Of a stretch of 35,626 nt of DNA, positions 1 through 7,152 are shown in pieces; position 1 is the stretch's first letter, and each line of letters begins with the position of its first letter. The position numbers and the translations under genes are program-made. A model generated the notes under the pieces. The model made no database searches. It had not been told where the DNA came from and was given only the letters and a program-made list of their open reading frames with translations. The DNA is from Candidatus Peregrinibacteria bacterium (lineage in GTDB: Bacteria > Patescibacteriota > Gracilibacteria > UM-FILTER-43-11 > JACRIE01): positions 1-35,626 of the forward strand of contig JACRIE010000024.1 of the NCBI GenBank assembly GCA_016220165.1, read 5' to 3'.

Positions 1-45
1 AGGGCCGGCGTAACGGGGACACGCAGTCCCCATGCTGGAGGTCCC

Positions 46-1917
46 ATGTCGGCGACCATCCAGGAAACACCGGCCCCCAAGCGGACCGGGTTCGGAAGGG
101 CGGCCCGCGCGGCCGCTCTGTTCACCCTCGCCATGGGGTTCATCATGGCGGAGCGCCCCGCGCGGGCGCAGGCGGCTACGGCATCCGTGCCCCCCCCCAA
201 GGGCGCGGCGTGCCTGACGCTCGTCGGCGACAGCGGCGCGGCCCCCACGGGCCCCGTCGTCGTCAAGATGGACAATGCGGCGGTTGCGCCGACGACTCCC
301 CCCGGGAGTGTCGCGTGCACTGGCCTCTTCTTCGGGGACCTGGTCTCCGGGAAGAAGACGTTCGAGATCGCGGCGGACGGGTACAAGCCCGTTTCGCTGG
401 ATCTCACCGTGAGCGCCGGAGGAGTGACGCCCCAGAGCGTCGCTCTCCAGCGAACCGCCCTCTGGACTGCCCAAAAGGCAGCCAGAGAGAACTTCGACCT
501 CCAGGTCGAGGCGGCAGAAAAGGCTCTGGCCCAGGCCAAGAGCTGGAAGGGCAAGGCCGACCTGTGGTGGGTCCTCCGGGACTCCACCAACGTGGTCGAC
601 TGGAATGCGGTGAACGCGACTCTGGGGCTTGCCCCAGATACGTTCACCACCTTCCAGGCTCTGGCCGCGGCTGGCCAGGCCTCTGGAGTCATCGAGCGGC
701 AGCAGCGCGAACTGCTCGCCGAGGTGACTGGAACGTCGTTCGACGCGTTTTCCGTCATCGGAGAGCCGGCCAAGGCGGGTCCGCCCGCAGTGGCTGCCAC
801 GGGCCTGTATCTGGCCGTGGAGACGAAGTTCAGCGAGGCCAAGGAGGCCCTGCTGAAGCTGGTCCGGGCTCCGGTTCCGGCCGGCGGGTCTGCTCCGGCA
901 GACCCGAACATCGACGACCCCGCAACGCTCACCGCGGCGAAAGCCGCGGCGCGCGCACGGTTCGTCACGGCCGACAGCTCCGTTCAGGAGTCTGTGAAGG
1001 CCGAGATGGCGCTCGTGTCCGAGCGCAATCGCTCTGAAAGGGCCGAGATGGCGCTCGTGTCCGAGCGCAATCGCGCGGACACGGCCGAAAGGGCGCGCGA
1101 CGCGGCCAGGCGGCACGAGGACAGCGCCGAGCGCGAGCTCGGCGCGACGCGGCGCGGCGCGGACGCGGCCAGTGAAATGGGGATGCTGCACGTCGGCTCC
1201 CCGATGCCCAGGTTGGCCGTCCTCGGCCGCTGGGCATACTACACCCACCCGAACCCCACGTCCGGCCAGCGGCCGGTCACGGGGACTGGAAAAGTTCTTC
1301 GGGCCGATGAGCGCGGCCTGACGATCGACACGGAGGCCGGGAAGGTCTTCGTCTACTACGCGACGCTCTGCAAGGACTCCCCCGCTCCGGCGGCGGGAGC
1401 TCCCTGCGTGACGTTCGCCGAGGACCACGTCCTGTACGTGGCCAGATTCTCGGCGAACAGCCGCTGGAGCGAGTGGTTCGCCCGCGCCCAGGGCGGGGCG
1501 AACATCCCGGGTGGCGGAGCGAGCTTCCTGGGGATCGTTGAGGCCGGAAGGTTTTACCAGCTCAGTGATTACCTCGCGCTCTACCTCGCGCTCGGCGGAG
1601 CGGGACTCGCGTCCCGCGCCGAGCGGGCGACGACGGGCGAGGCGAACGGAATGGGGACGGTCGCCACGGGCGTCCGTTTCCAGACCAAGGCCGGCGGAGC
1701 CTTCGTGGACCTCGGGGTCCGCGGCTTCGCCGGAACGTCGCTCGGAGGCGGAGCGGAGCTCTGTCCGGGCCTGAAGATCGGCTCGCTCGAATTTCGCGCC
1801 TGCCTCGAGGCGGCGCAGTTCACGGGAGGCGCCGGCCAGAACTTCGGCCGGGATCTCAAAGGTGACACCACCCACGTCGGCGTCGGTTTCGACGCCGGCT
1901 ACAAGTGGGAGTGGTAG
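46..1917 (+). CDS. Secreted coiled-coil protein with PEGA-like N-terminus and beta-barrel-like C-terminus
   Basis: Function unknown. The 623-residue product starts with a positively charged stretch and a hydrophobic run ending near ARAQA, which reads as a signal peptide. Residues ~55-135 look like a PEGA/carboxypeptidase-regulatory Ig-like domain (inference from pattern). Residues ~300-380 are charged and coiled-coil-like and contain a 14-residue tandem repeat (AEMALVSERNR, twice). The last ~150 residues are glycine-rich with alternating hydrophobics and end in KWEW; a C-terminal aromatic residue is typical of outer-membrane beta-barrels. The start is supported by GGAGG at 37-41. GC content and third-position G/C are far above the genes after 3,382, and a diderm-type C-terminus is unexpected in Patescibacteria. 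It could be a foreign insertion or an assembly join. The next gene begins 2 bases after the stop. Confidence 0.7.
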   Translation: MSATIQETPAPKRTGFGRAARAAALFTLAMGFIMAERPARAQAATASVPPPKGAACLTLVGDSGAAPTGPVVVKMDNAAVAPTTPPGSVACTGLFFGDLVSGKKTFEIAADGYKPVSLDLTVSAGGVTPQSVALQRTALWTAQKAARENFDLQVEAAEKALAQAKSWKGKADLWWVLRDSTNVVDWNAVNATLGLAPDTFTTFQALAAAGQASGVIERQQRELLAEVTGTSFDAFSVIGEPAKAGPPAVAATGLYLAVETKFSEAKEALLKLVRAPVPAGGSAPADPNIDDPATLTAAKAAARARFVTADSSVQESVKAEMALVSERNRSERAEMALVSERNRADTAERARDAARRHEDSAERELGATRRGADAASEMGMLHVGSPMPRLAVLGRWAYYTHPNPTSGQRPVTGTGKVLRADERGLTIDTEAGKVFVYYATLCKDSPAPAAGAPCVTFAEDHVLYVARFSANSRWSEWFARAQGGANIPGGGASFLGIVEAGRFYQLSDYLALYLALGGAGLASRAERATTGEANGMGTVATGVRFQTKAGGAFVDLGVRGFAGTSLGGGAELCPGLKIGSLEFRACLEAAQFTGGAGQNFGRDLKGDTTHVGVGFDAGYKWEW

Positions 1918-1919
1918 CC

Positions 1920-3098
1920 ATGACGGCTAACCGCTTCCAGACGACGGCCGTCGCGGCGGCCGCCATCGCGATGGTTGGGATGACGGCTGGATGCGGCGTC
2001 TTTCAGGAGGCGTCCATCCAGCTGACGGTCAAGGCCGGCGGACTCGTGTCCGCGGCCAAGGCCACAGTGAACTTTACGTTGATCGAGGACGGCGTCCGCC
2101 AGGACGCCTACTCGTTCGACGTTGACCTCGCCGCCGCCACGGACGGCGAGACCGATCCGGTCAACCTGACCGGCGGCAAGGACGTCTCCGTCCTTGTTAC
2201 CGACTGGACCGAGGGAGGCCGTCCGGCCGACCTCGATCCGACGATCCGGATGACCCCTCAGCTCGTTGAGGGGTTCTACGCGGTCGATGTCGTCGTGCCT
2301 CCGGGCATGACGGTCACCGCGCCGCCCGGAATCGAACTGAAGCGCGGGGACAACATCCTCGCGCTGACGTTCGCCCCCCTGGGCAAGGGGGGCTTCACGC
2401 AGGCCGACCTCGACGCGGCGGCGAAAGCCGCGGCCGAGAAGGCCAGCGAAGAGGTAAACAAAATCTGCGCCGATGCGGTCGCGGGAACGCACCCCGCGGC
2501 TCAAACGTGCGCGGCGGCGATCGCGGCCCTCCAGGGGGACGTGACCGCGGCGCAGGCGGCGCAGGCTCAGGCCGAGGCCGCGCGCGACGCGGCTGCGGCC
2601 GAGGTGACTCGGCTGCAGGCGGCGCTGCAGGCCGCGCTCGCCCGTTGCGAGCAGGCGCCCACGACGGAGTGCGACACCGTGATCGCGGACCTCAGGGTTC
2701 AGATCGCGGCGGCGCAGGCGGCAGTGACCGCGGCGCAGGCGGCGCAGGTTCAGGCCGAGGCCGCGCGCGACGCGGCTGCGGCCGAGGCCGCGCGCCTCGA
2801 GCGCGAGCTGGAGGAGCGGACCCAGTCCTGGATTTGCGTCCAGGCGGGCTCCTCCACGGCGCCCACGGCGCCGGCGGCCGGAGTCACGGTCACAATCCCG
2901 GGCTTCCCCGCCGGGAACCCGCGGTCGTGGATGGACACCAGCCGGTGCTTCACCGGCGCGGTGTTCGGACCGCTCGCGGTCGGCGTCAGGCCGACCGTGG
3001 TGGTCTCGAGGAGGGGCGTGTTGACGCAGAACAGCGTCACCGCGCAGAACCTCATAGCGGGTGAAAACCTGCTGAACATCCAGAGTTTCATCCCGTAG
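1920..3098 (+). CDS. Putative lipoprotein with alanine-rich coiled coil
   Basis: Unrecognised protein of about 392 residues. The N-terminus has a hydrophobic run ending in MTAGCG, a lipobox with the cysteine as lipidation site, so membrane anchoring is likely. Residues ~165-310 are an Ala/Gln/Glu-rich coiled coil (AEAARDAAAAE, twice). The C-terminal ~90 residues are a separate Gly/Pro/Val-rich domain of unknown fold. I chose ATG at 1920 over the in-frame GTG at 1905 because the lipoprotein signal starts there and GGGAG at 1907-1911 gives a Shine-Dalgarno site. It is almost certainly co-transcribed with the preceding gene, and the coiled coils in both suggest partners in an envelope structure (inference). 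GC-rich, like the gene before and unlike all later ones. Confidence 0.7.
   Translation: MTANRFQTTAVAAAAIAMVGMTAGCGVFQEASIQLTVKAGGLVSAAKATVNFTLIEDGVRQDAYSFDVDLAAATDGETDPVNLTGGKDVSVLVTDWTEGGRPADLDPTIRMTPQLVEGFYAVDVVVPPGMTVTAPPGIELKRGDNILALTFAPLGKGGFTQADLDAAAKAAAEKASEEVNKICADAVAGTHPAAQTCAAAIAALQGDVTAAQAAQAQAEAARDAAAAEVTRLQAALQAALARCEQAPTTECDTVIADLRVQIAAAQAAVTAAQAAQVQAEAARDAAAAEAARLERELEERTQSWICVQAGSSTAPTAPAAGVTVTIPGFPAGNPRSWMDTSRCFTGAVFGPLAVGVRPTVVVSRRGVLTQNSVTAQNLIAGENLLNIQSFIP
2541..2785 (+). repeat. Two ~62-bp direct repeats inside the lipoprotein gene
   Basis: The block at 2541-2602 recurs at 2724-2785 with about one mismatch, 183 bases apart. Each copy codes for the Ala-rich AEAARDAAAAE segment, so the coiled coil was lengthened by in-frame duplication. 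A smaller case lies in the preceding gene: 999-1032 is repeated at 1041-1074, a 42-base period. Confidence 0.8.
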
Positions 3099-3320
3099 CG
3101 CGCGGCTCCCGGCCGCGCCTACACGGCGCAAGCAGCCGAAGGCCCCCTCGTACGTTCCGCCTTGACGGCGGCGCGTGCGGGGGGGCCTGAAGGCCCCCGA
3201 GATATCGGTATACCAAGGTTCCCCGAAGGGGAGTCCGAGGTATCCGAGAAACTGTTTCAAAACGCTGAAGCCCTCTGCAAGAGCGCTCCAGCTACGTAGT
3301 AGGCGAATTTTCATTCTTTT
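3099..3320. other. Gene-free GC-rich stretch with overlapping hairpins, at the composition boundary
   Basis: No gene is supported here. The segment holds GGCCCCC (3141-3147), which can pair with GGGGGCC (3181-3187), and a competing perfect hairpin at 3181-3198 with 8-bp arms (GGGGGCCT/AGGCCCCC) and a 2-nt loop. A third, imperfect stem spans about 3206-3247. The overlapping hairpins may end transcription of the two upstream genes, but no clear T-run follows. Composition drops from GC-rich to ordinary between about 3,250 and 3,320. Confidence 0.45.
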
Positions 3321-3342
3321 AGAGTCCCGAATACGTTCGGGG

Positions 3343-3372
3343 TTGTAAAAGAAGGGACCTTTTTGCTATCGT
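3343..3372 (+). promoter_or_regulatory. Likely murI promoter
   Basis: TTGTAA (3343-3348) and TATCGT (3367-3372) are 18 bases apart; TGC just before the -10 makes it an extended -10. The ATG is only 10 bases after the -10, so the mRNA would have almost no leader. The small hairpin CCCGAA-TACG-TTCGGG lies just upstream. Confidence 0.35.
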
Positions 3373-3381
3373 TGCATCCGT

Positions 3382-4269
3382 ATGATCGGAATTTTCGATT
3401 CAGGCGTGGGCGGGCTGACTGTGATGAAGGAATTTTTAAAACGGTTCCCGGACTTTGATTACCTGTATCTGGGCGATCAGGCCAATGTGCCGTACGGCAG
3501 CCGCTCACCCGAGCTTATCAACCGGCTCGTTGAAAAAAACGCGGCCTGGATGATCCAGCATGGATGCCAGCTAATCATCATCGCCTGCAACACGGCGTCG
3601 GCAGAGGCGTTGCGCCACGCGCAACAGATCTACAAAGGCACGCCGGTGATTTTGGGTGTGCTCGTGCCGGCGGTGGAAGCCGCCCTGGCCGCGACCAAAA
3701 ACGGAAATATCGGCGTGATCGGCACGCGCGGCACGATCGCGAGCCACGCGTATGAACGGGAGATCGCGAAACGGGCAGGTGTGATTGAAGGCGCGAATAA
3801 TTCGAATCGTAAAGGCGAGGATGTGGGCGTAAAGGGTGAAGGCGAGGATGTGGATCCTCGCCTTCAGTATGGCATGACACGCGTTTACCCGGAGGCCTGC
3901 CCGCTGCTCGTGCCGCTCATCGAAGAAGGTTGGGCTGAAAAACCTGAAACGACGATGATCCTCAAAAAATATTTACGTCCGCTCAAAAGCTGTCACATCG
4001 ACACGCTGATTTTGGGGTGCACTCACTACCCCATTCTTGAGAAAAAAATCCGCCGCATCATGGGTAAGAATGTGGCTATTGTGAATTCGGGTGAGGCGTC
4101 TGCCGAAGCCATGAAAAGCTACCTAGATCGACATCCTGACGTGTGTTCTGAATTGACCCGAAACTCTGAACACAAATTTTATACAACAGACGACCCCGAA
4201 CGCCTCAATGAACAGGGGTTGTTGTTTTTGGGAAAAAAAATCAAGGCGCAAAAAGCGGAAATATGCTGA
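3382..4269 (+). CDS. murI: Glutamate racemase
   Basis: Converts L-glutamate to D-glutamate for peptidoglycan, in the cytoplasm. The Asp/Glu racemase signature is clear: IGIFDSGVGGLTV at the N-terminus, the first catalytic cysteine in ACNTAS (Cys69) and the second in GCTHYP (Cys213). At 295 residues it is longer than the usual ~265; the excess is a charged insert around residues 135-165 (GEDVGVKGEGEDVDPRLQ), just before the conserved ACPLLVPLIE block. That insert contains a perfect DNA inverted repeat (3838-3865) and a direct repeat of its left half. No Shine-Dalgarno site is visible. It is the first gene with the lower-GC composition of the rest of the window. Function is confident; the insert's effect is unknown. 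Confidence 0.95.
   Translation: MIGIFDSGVGGLTVMKEFLKRFPDFDYLYLGDQANVPYGSRSPELINRLVEKNAAWMIQHGCQLIIIACNTASAEALRHAQQIYKGTPVILGVLVPAVEAALAATKNGNIGVIGTRGTIASHAYEREIAKRAGVIEGANNSNRKGEDVGVKGEGEDVDPRLQYGMTRVYPEACPLLVPLIEEGWAEKPETTMILKKYLRPLKSCHIDTLILGCTHYPILEKKIRRIMGKNVAIVNSGEASAEAMKSYLDRHPDVCSELTRNSEHKFYTTDDPERLNEQGLLFLGKKIKAQKAEIC
3838..3865. repeat. In-frame palindrome inside murI
   Basis: Two 12-nt arms (GAAGGCGAGGAT / ATCCTCGCCTTC) surround a GTGG loop. The left half is also repeated upstream at about 3811-3826. The arms differ by one base from those of the terminator palindrome at 9376-9409, so the two look like members of one family. It lies in a non-conserved insert of glutamate racemase. 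Confidence 0.8.
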
Positions 4270-4459
4270 TTACACTAATTCATAAATTTCTAATTAACCT
4301 AATTGACCTAAATAATCCATAAATTCCTAATGTCTAATTTCTAATTGATCTAATTAATACCCAAGTTCCAATCTCCAAATTAAGAGTTGAATCATTGTGA
4401 TTTTGTTTATTGGACATTGGAGTTTTTTAGAAATTAGAAATTAGGTAATTAGAAATTAA
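4270..4459. repeat. AT-rich word-repeat inverted element between murI and ppdK
   Basis: The space between two convergent genes consists of variants of CTAATTTCTAATT on the left (about 4286-4360) and the complementary AATTAGAAATTAG on the right (about 4428-4459). The transcript could fold into a long imperfect hairpin and may end both genes. No gene is seen here. Confidence 0.7.
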
Positions 4460-7018
4460 TTAAACCTTTTCCTTCACCTTTATTTCCGTGACAGTCACGT
4501 CAGGGATTATTTCGGTTTCCATGTCCAAGAGCGCGGCTTGAGCCGCGGCGAGCCGCGCCACGGGAACGCGGTAGGGGGAACAGGAAACGTAATTGAGTCC
4601 CGCGCTGTGGAAAAAGGCAATGGATTTCGGGTCGCCGCCGTGTTCGCCGCAGACGCCTATTTTGAGCATTGAATTTTCCCCGCGGCCCGCCTGAACCGTC
4701 ATCCGCACCAACTCCCCCACTCCCTCCTGATCGATGGTCATAAAGGGATCATCCTTAAGGATTCCGGCCGCGCGGTACTGCTGGATGAACCGGCCTGCGT
4801 CATCGCGGCTGTAGCCGTACGTCATCTGCGTCAGATCGTTGGTTCCGAAGCTGAAAAATTCCGCTTCTCCGGCGATTTTGGATGCCACAAGGCACGCGCG
4901 CGGGATTTCGATCATGGTGCCGATCTTGTAACTCAAGTTGGGAGTTGGGAGCAAGATCTCGTCGGCCACGCGTTTGATGTCGTCCCGGATGATCGTGAAT
5001 TCTTCCACGGTTCCTACGAGCGGGATCATGATTTCGGGATGGGTCTCGATCCCCTCGCTCATAGCCTTCACGGCCGCGTTCATGATGGCGCGCGTCTGCA
5101 TTTCCGTGATTTCGGGATAAGTGACCATAAGCCGACAGCCGCGGTGCCCCAGCATGGGATTCACCTCGGTCATGGATTCGATCAGATCGCGGAGCTGTTC
5201 ATAGGTGAGGCCCGCGGTTTGGGCCAGCGCCTCGATGTCCTGTTTTTTGCGCGGCAAAAATTCGTGCAGCGGCGGATCCAGCAAACGGATCGTGACAGGG
5301 TAGCCCTCCATAGCTTTGAAAATGCCGTAAAAATCGTTTGTCTGCATCACCTCCAATTTGTCGAGCGCCCTGATCCGCGCCTCGCGGTCTTTGCTCAGAA
5401 TCATCTCCTGCATCACGGGAATACGATCGAGCTCAAAGAACATGTGCTCGGTGCGGCACAGTCCCACCCCGCGCGCGCCGAAATCGATGGCCACCGCGGC
5501 ATCGTGCGGCGTGTCCGCGTTCGCGCGGACTTCCAGATCGGAGAACTCATCCGCCCACATGAGGAGTGTTTTGAAATCGTCGTCGATTCGCGCGGGCACG
5601 GTGGCCACCGCGCCCAGCACCACCTCTCCGGTGGTGCCGTTGAGTGTGATCACGTCACCCGCGCGCACTTCACGCCCGTCTTTTGTGACGAATTTTTCCG
5701 CTTTCAGGTTCACGACGATGTCGCCGCATCCGGCCACGCAGCATTTATTCATGCCGCGCGCCACCACGGCCGCGTGACTCGTCATGCCGCCCGTGGCCGT
5801 CAGGATCCCCTGGGCCGCGTGCATGCCGTCGATGTCGTCCGGACTCGTTTCCTTGCGCACCAGGATCACTTTTTCGCCAGTCTGCGCCGCTTCAAACGCC
5901 TTCCTGCTTTCGAACACCACCTTGCCGCACCCCGCGCCGGGACTCGCCGGAAGACCGCGCGCGATGACAGGCTTTCCGTGATCGGGGTCGAGCGCCGGAT
6001 GAAGCAATTGATCGAGCAGGAGAGGATTCACGCGCCTGATGGCGTCGGCCCGGCTGATCATTCCTTCCTTAGCCATATCCACCGCAATTTTAACCGCGGC
6101 ATGAGCCGTGCGCTTACCGGTTCGGGTCTGTAATAAGTAGAGCTTTCCTTCTTCGATCGTGAATTCGATGTCCTGCATGTCGCTGAAATGGCCTTCCAGC
6201 TTTTTTTGGACTTCCATCAGAGAGGCATAGGCTTTAGGGAGCATTTTTGCCAACTGTTCGATCGGCTCCGGCGTGCGTATTCCCGCGACCACGTCTTCAC
6301 CCTGAGCGTTCATCAGAAACTCGCCGAAAAACTTTTTTTCACCGGTGGACGGACTTCGCGTAAACGCCACGCCCGTGGCGCTTTTTTCCCCGCGATTGCC
6401 GAACACCATGACCTGAATATTGACCGCGGTGCCGAGATCTTCCGGAATCGAATGGATCCTGCGATAAGTTTTGGCGCGCGGCGTGTTCCAGGAATGAAAC
6501 ACCGCATCAATGGCCATTTTTAATTGTTCCCATGGATTTTGAGGAACCGCGCCCCCGACCACATGCGTGAACATCTCTTTGAACCGACGATAGCAATCGT
6601 CGGCAAAAGTGGTAGCGGCAAGGCATGCCTTGCCGCTACCACTTTTGAGGCGCGCCAAGCCGGCCGTGGTTTCATCGTTCAGACCCAAATTCAGGATTGT
6701 TTCCATCATGCCGGGCATGGAAACCTTGGCGCCGGAACGCACGGAAACGAGCAAAGGATTTTTGGCGTGGCCAAACGTTCGGCCCATGATTTTTTCAAGC
6801 CGCTTTATAGCCTCTTTCAGCTCTTCTTCAAGCCCTTTTGGCCAGGCGTTGGTTTCCAGGAATTCGCGGCACGCGGCTGTCGCAATCGTGAATCCCGGGG
6901 GCACCGGGATCCCCAAGCACGTCATTTCATTTAATCCGGCGCCTTTGCCGCCCAAAAGATCGCTTCGCTCCGTTGGATTTCGAGGTCCTTCGCCGAAAAA
7001 ATAGATCAATTTTTGCAT
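4460..7018 (-). CDS. ppdK: Pyruvate, phosphate dikinase
   Basis: Interconverts PEP + AMP + PPi and pyruvate + ATP + Pi. All three domains are visible: N-terminal ATP-grasp (LLGGKGAGLNEM near residue 22), central phosphohistidine domain (GGMTSHAAVVARG, His415), and C-terminal PEP/pyruvate barrel (GLCRTEHMFF; GVCGEHGGD with catalytic Cys790). At 852 residues it is close to the family norm. Residues 125-138 (KSGSGKACLAATTF) are coded by a perfect 42-nt palindrome just before the conserved DDCYRRF motif and fit no PPDK consensus I know. No Shine-Dalgarno site. With pgk and eno also here, it probably serves as a PPi-linked pyruvate-forming step; no pyruvate kinase is in the window. Transcribed convergently with murI. 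Confidence 0.96.
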   Translation of the reverse strand: MQKLIYFFGEGPRNPTERSDLLGGKGAGLNEMTCLGIPVPPGFTIATAACREFLETNAWPKGLEEELKEAIKRLEKIMGRTFGHAKNPLLVSVRSGAKVSMPGMMETILNLGLNDETTAGLARLKSGSGKACLAATTFADDCYRRFKEMFTHVVGGAVPQNPWEQLKMAIDAVFHSWNTPRAKTYRRIHSIPEDLGTAVNIQVMVFGNRGEKSATGVAFTRSPSTGEKKFFGEFLMNAQGEDVVAGIRTPEPIEQLAKMLPKAYASLMEVQKKLEGHFSDMQDIEFTIEEGKLYLLQTRTGKRTAHAAVKIAVDMAKEGMISRADAIRRVNPLLLDQLLHPALDPDHGKPVIARGLPASPGAGCGKVVFESRKAFEAAQTGEKVILVRKETSPDDIDGMHAAQGILTATGGMTSHAAVVARGMNKCCVAGCGDIVVNLKAEKFVTKDGREVRAGDVITLNGTTGEVVLGAVATVPARIDDDFKTLLMWADEFSDLEVRANADTPHDAAVAIDFGARGVGLCRTEHMFFELDRIPVMQEMILSKDREARIRALDKLEVMQTNDFYGIFKAMEGYPVTIRLLDPPLHEFLPRKKQDIEALAQTAGLTYEQLRDLIESMTEVNPMLGHRGCRLMVTYPEITEMQTRAIMNAAVKAMSEGIETHPEIMIPLVGTVEEFTIIRDDIKRVADEILLPTPNLSYKIGTMIEIPRACLVASKIAGEAEFFSFGTNDLTQMTYGYSRDDAGRFIQQYRAAGILKDDPFMTIDQEGVGELVRMTVQAGRGENSMLKIGVCGEHGGDPKSIAFFHSAGLNYVSCSPYRVPVARLAAAQAALLDMETEIIPDVTVTEIKVKEKV
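6605..6646. repeat. Perfect 42-nt palindrome inside ppdK
   Basis: Bases 6605-6625 are exactly complementary to 6626-6646 with no loop; the centre is GGCATGCC and the outer ends are AAAA/TTTT. It is 14 codons long and starts exactly on a codon boundary, so it reads through as KSGSGKACLAATTF. This resembles in-frame palindromic insertions such as the Rickettsia palindromic elements (known precedent; relationship not implied). Confidence 0.9.
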
Positions 7019-7043
7019 GGAAGGTTAAATTATTTTCAGGCCG

Positions 7044-7072
7044 ATGATAACACGCACTTTGAGGGCGTCCAA
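7044..7072 (-). promoter_or_regulatory. Likely ppdK promoter
   Basis: On the minus strand, TTGGAC (7072-7067) and TATCAT (7049-7044) are 17 bases apart, with TG one base before the -10. It lies 26 bases upstream of the ppdK ATG and directly behind the divergent promoter of the surface-protein gene. Confidence 0.45.
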
Positions 7073-7090
7073 ATCTGTCAAAAAATTCCT

Positions 7091-7134
7091 TTGACAACTT
7101 AAATAATAAGTGATATGGTTCATCTCCTTATTAT
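7091..7134 (+). promoter_or_regulatory. Promoter and possible operator for the lamin-tail/SLH gene
   Basis: TTGACA (7091-7096) and TATGGT (7114-7119) are 17 bases apart with an extended TGA before the -10. An inverted repeat ATAATAAG (7103-7110) / CTTATTAT (7127-7134) brackets the -10 and could be a protein-binding site or a 5' hairpin. The promoter is strong by consensus; the operator is inference. Confidence 0.55.
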
Positions 7135-7152
7135 CAAATTAATCCACTTTTT

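Noticed and set aside
1899-3314. Long minus-strand open frame (471 codons) opposite the lipoprotein gene
   Set aside because: Arg/Gly-rich, typical of an antisense frame in GC-rich coding DNA; the plus-strand lipoprotein with signal and Shine-Dalgarno site explains the region.
3099-3320. Prophage or integron attachment site at the composition boundary
   Set aside because: No integrase, tRNA fragment or direct-repeat pair is visible; only hairpins are seen.
4270-4459. CRISPR array suspected from repeated words
   Set aside because: Units are short, irregular and complementary between arms; no constant repeat-spacer period, and no cas gene in the window.
5039-6133. 364-codon plus-strand frame opposite ppdK
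   Set aside because: His/Arg-rich composition with no motif; ppdK on the minus strand has complete catalytic motifs.
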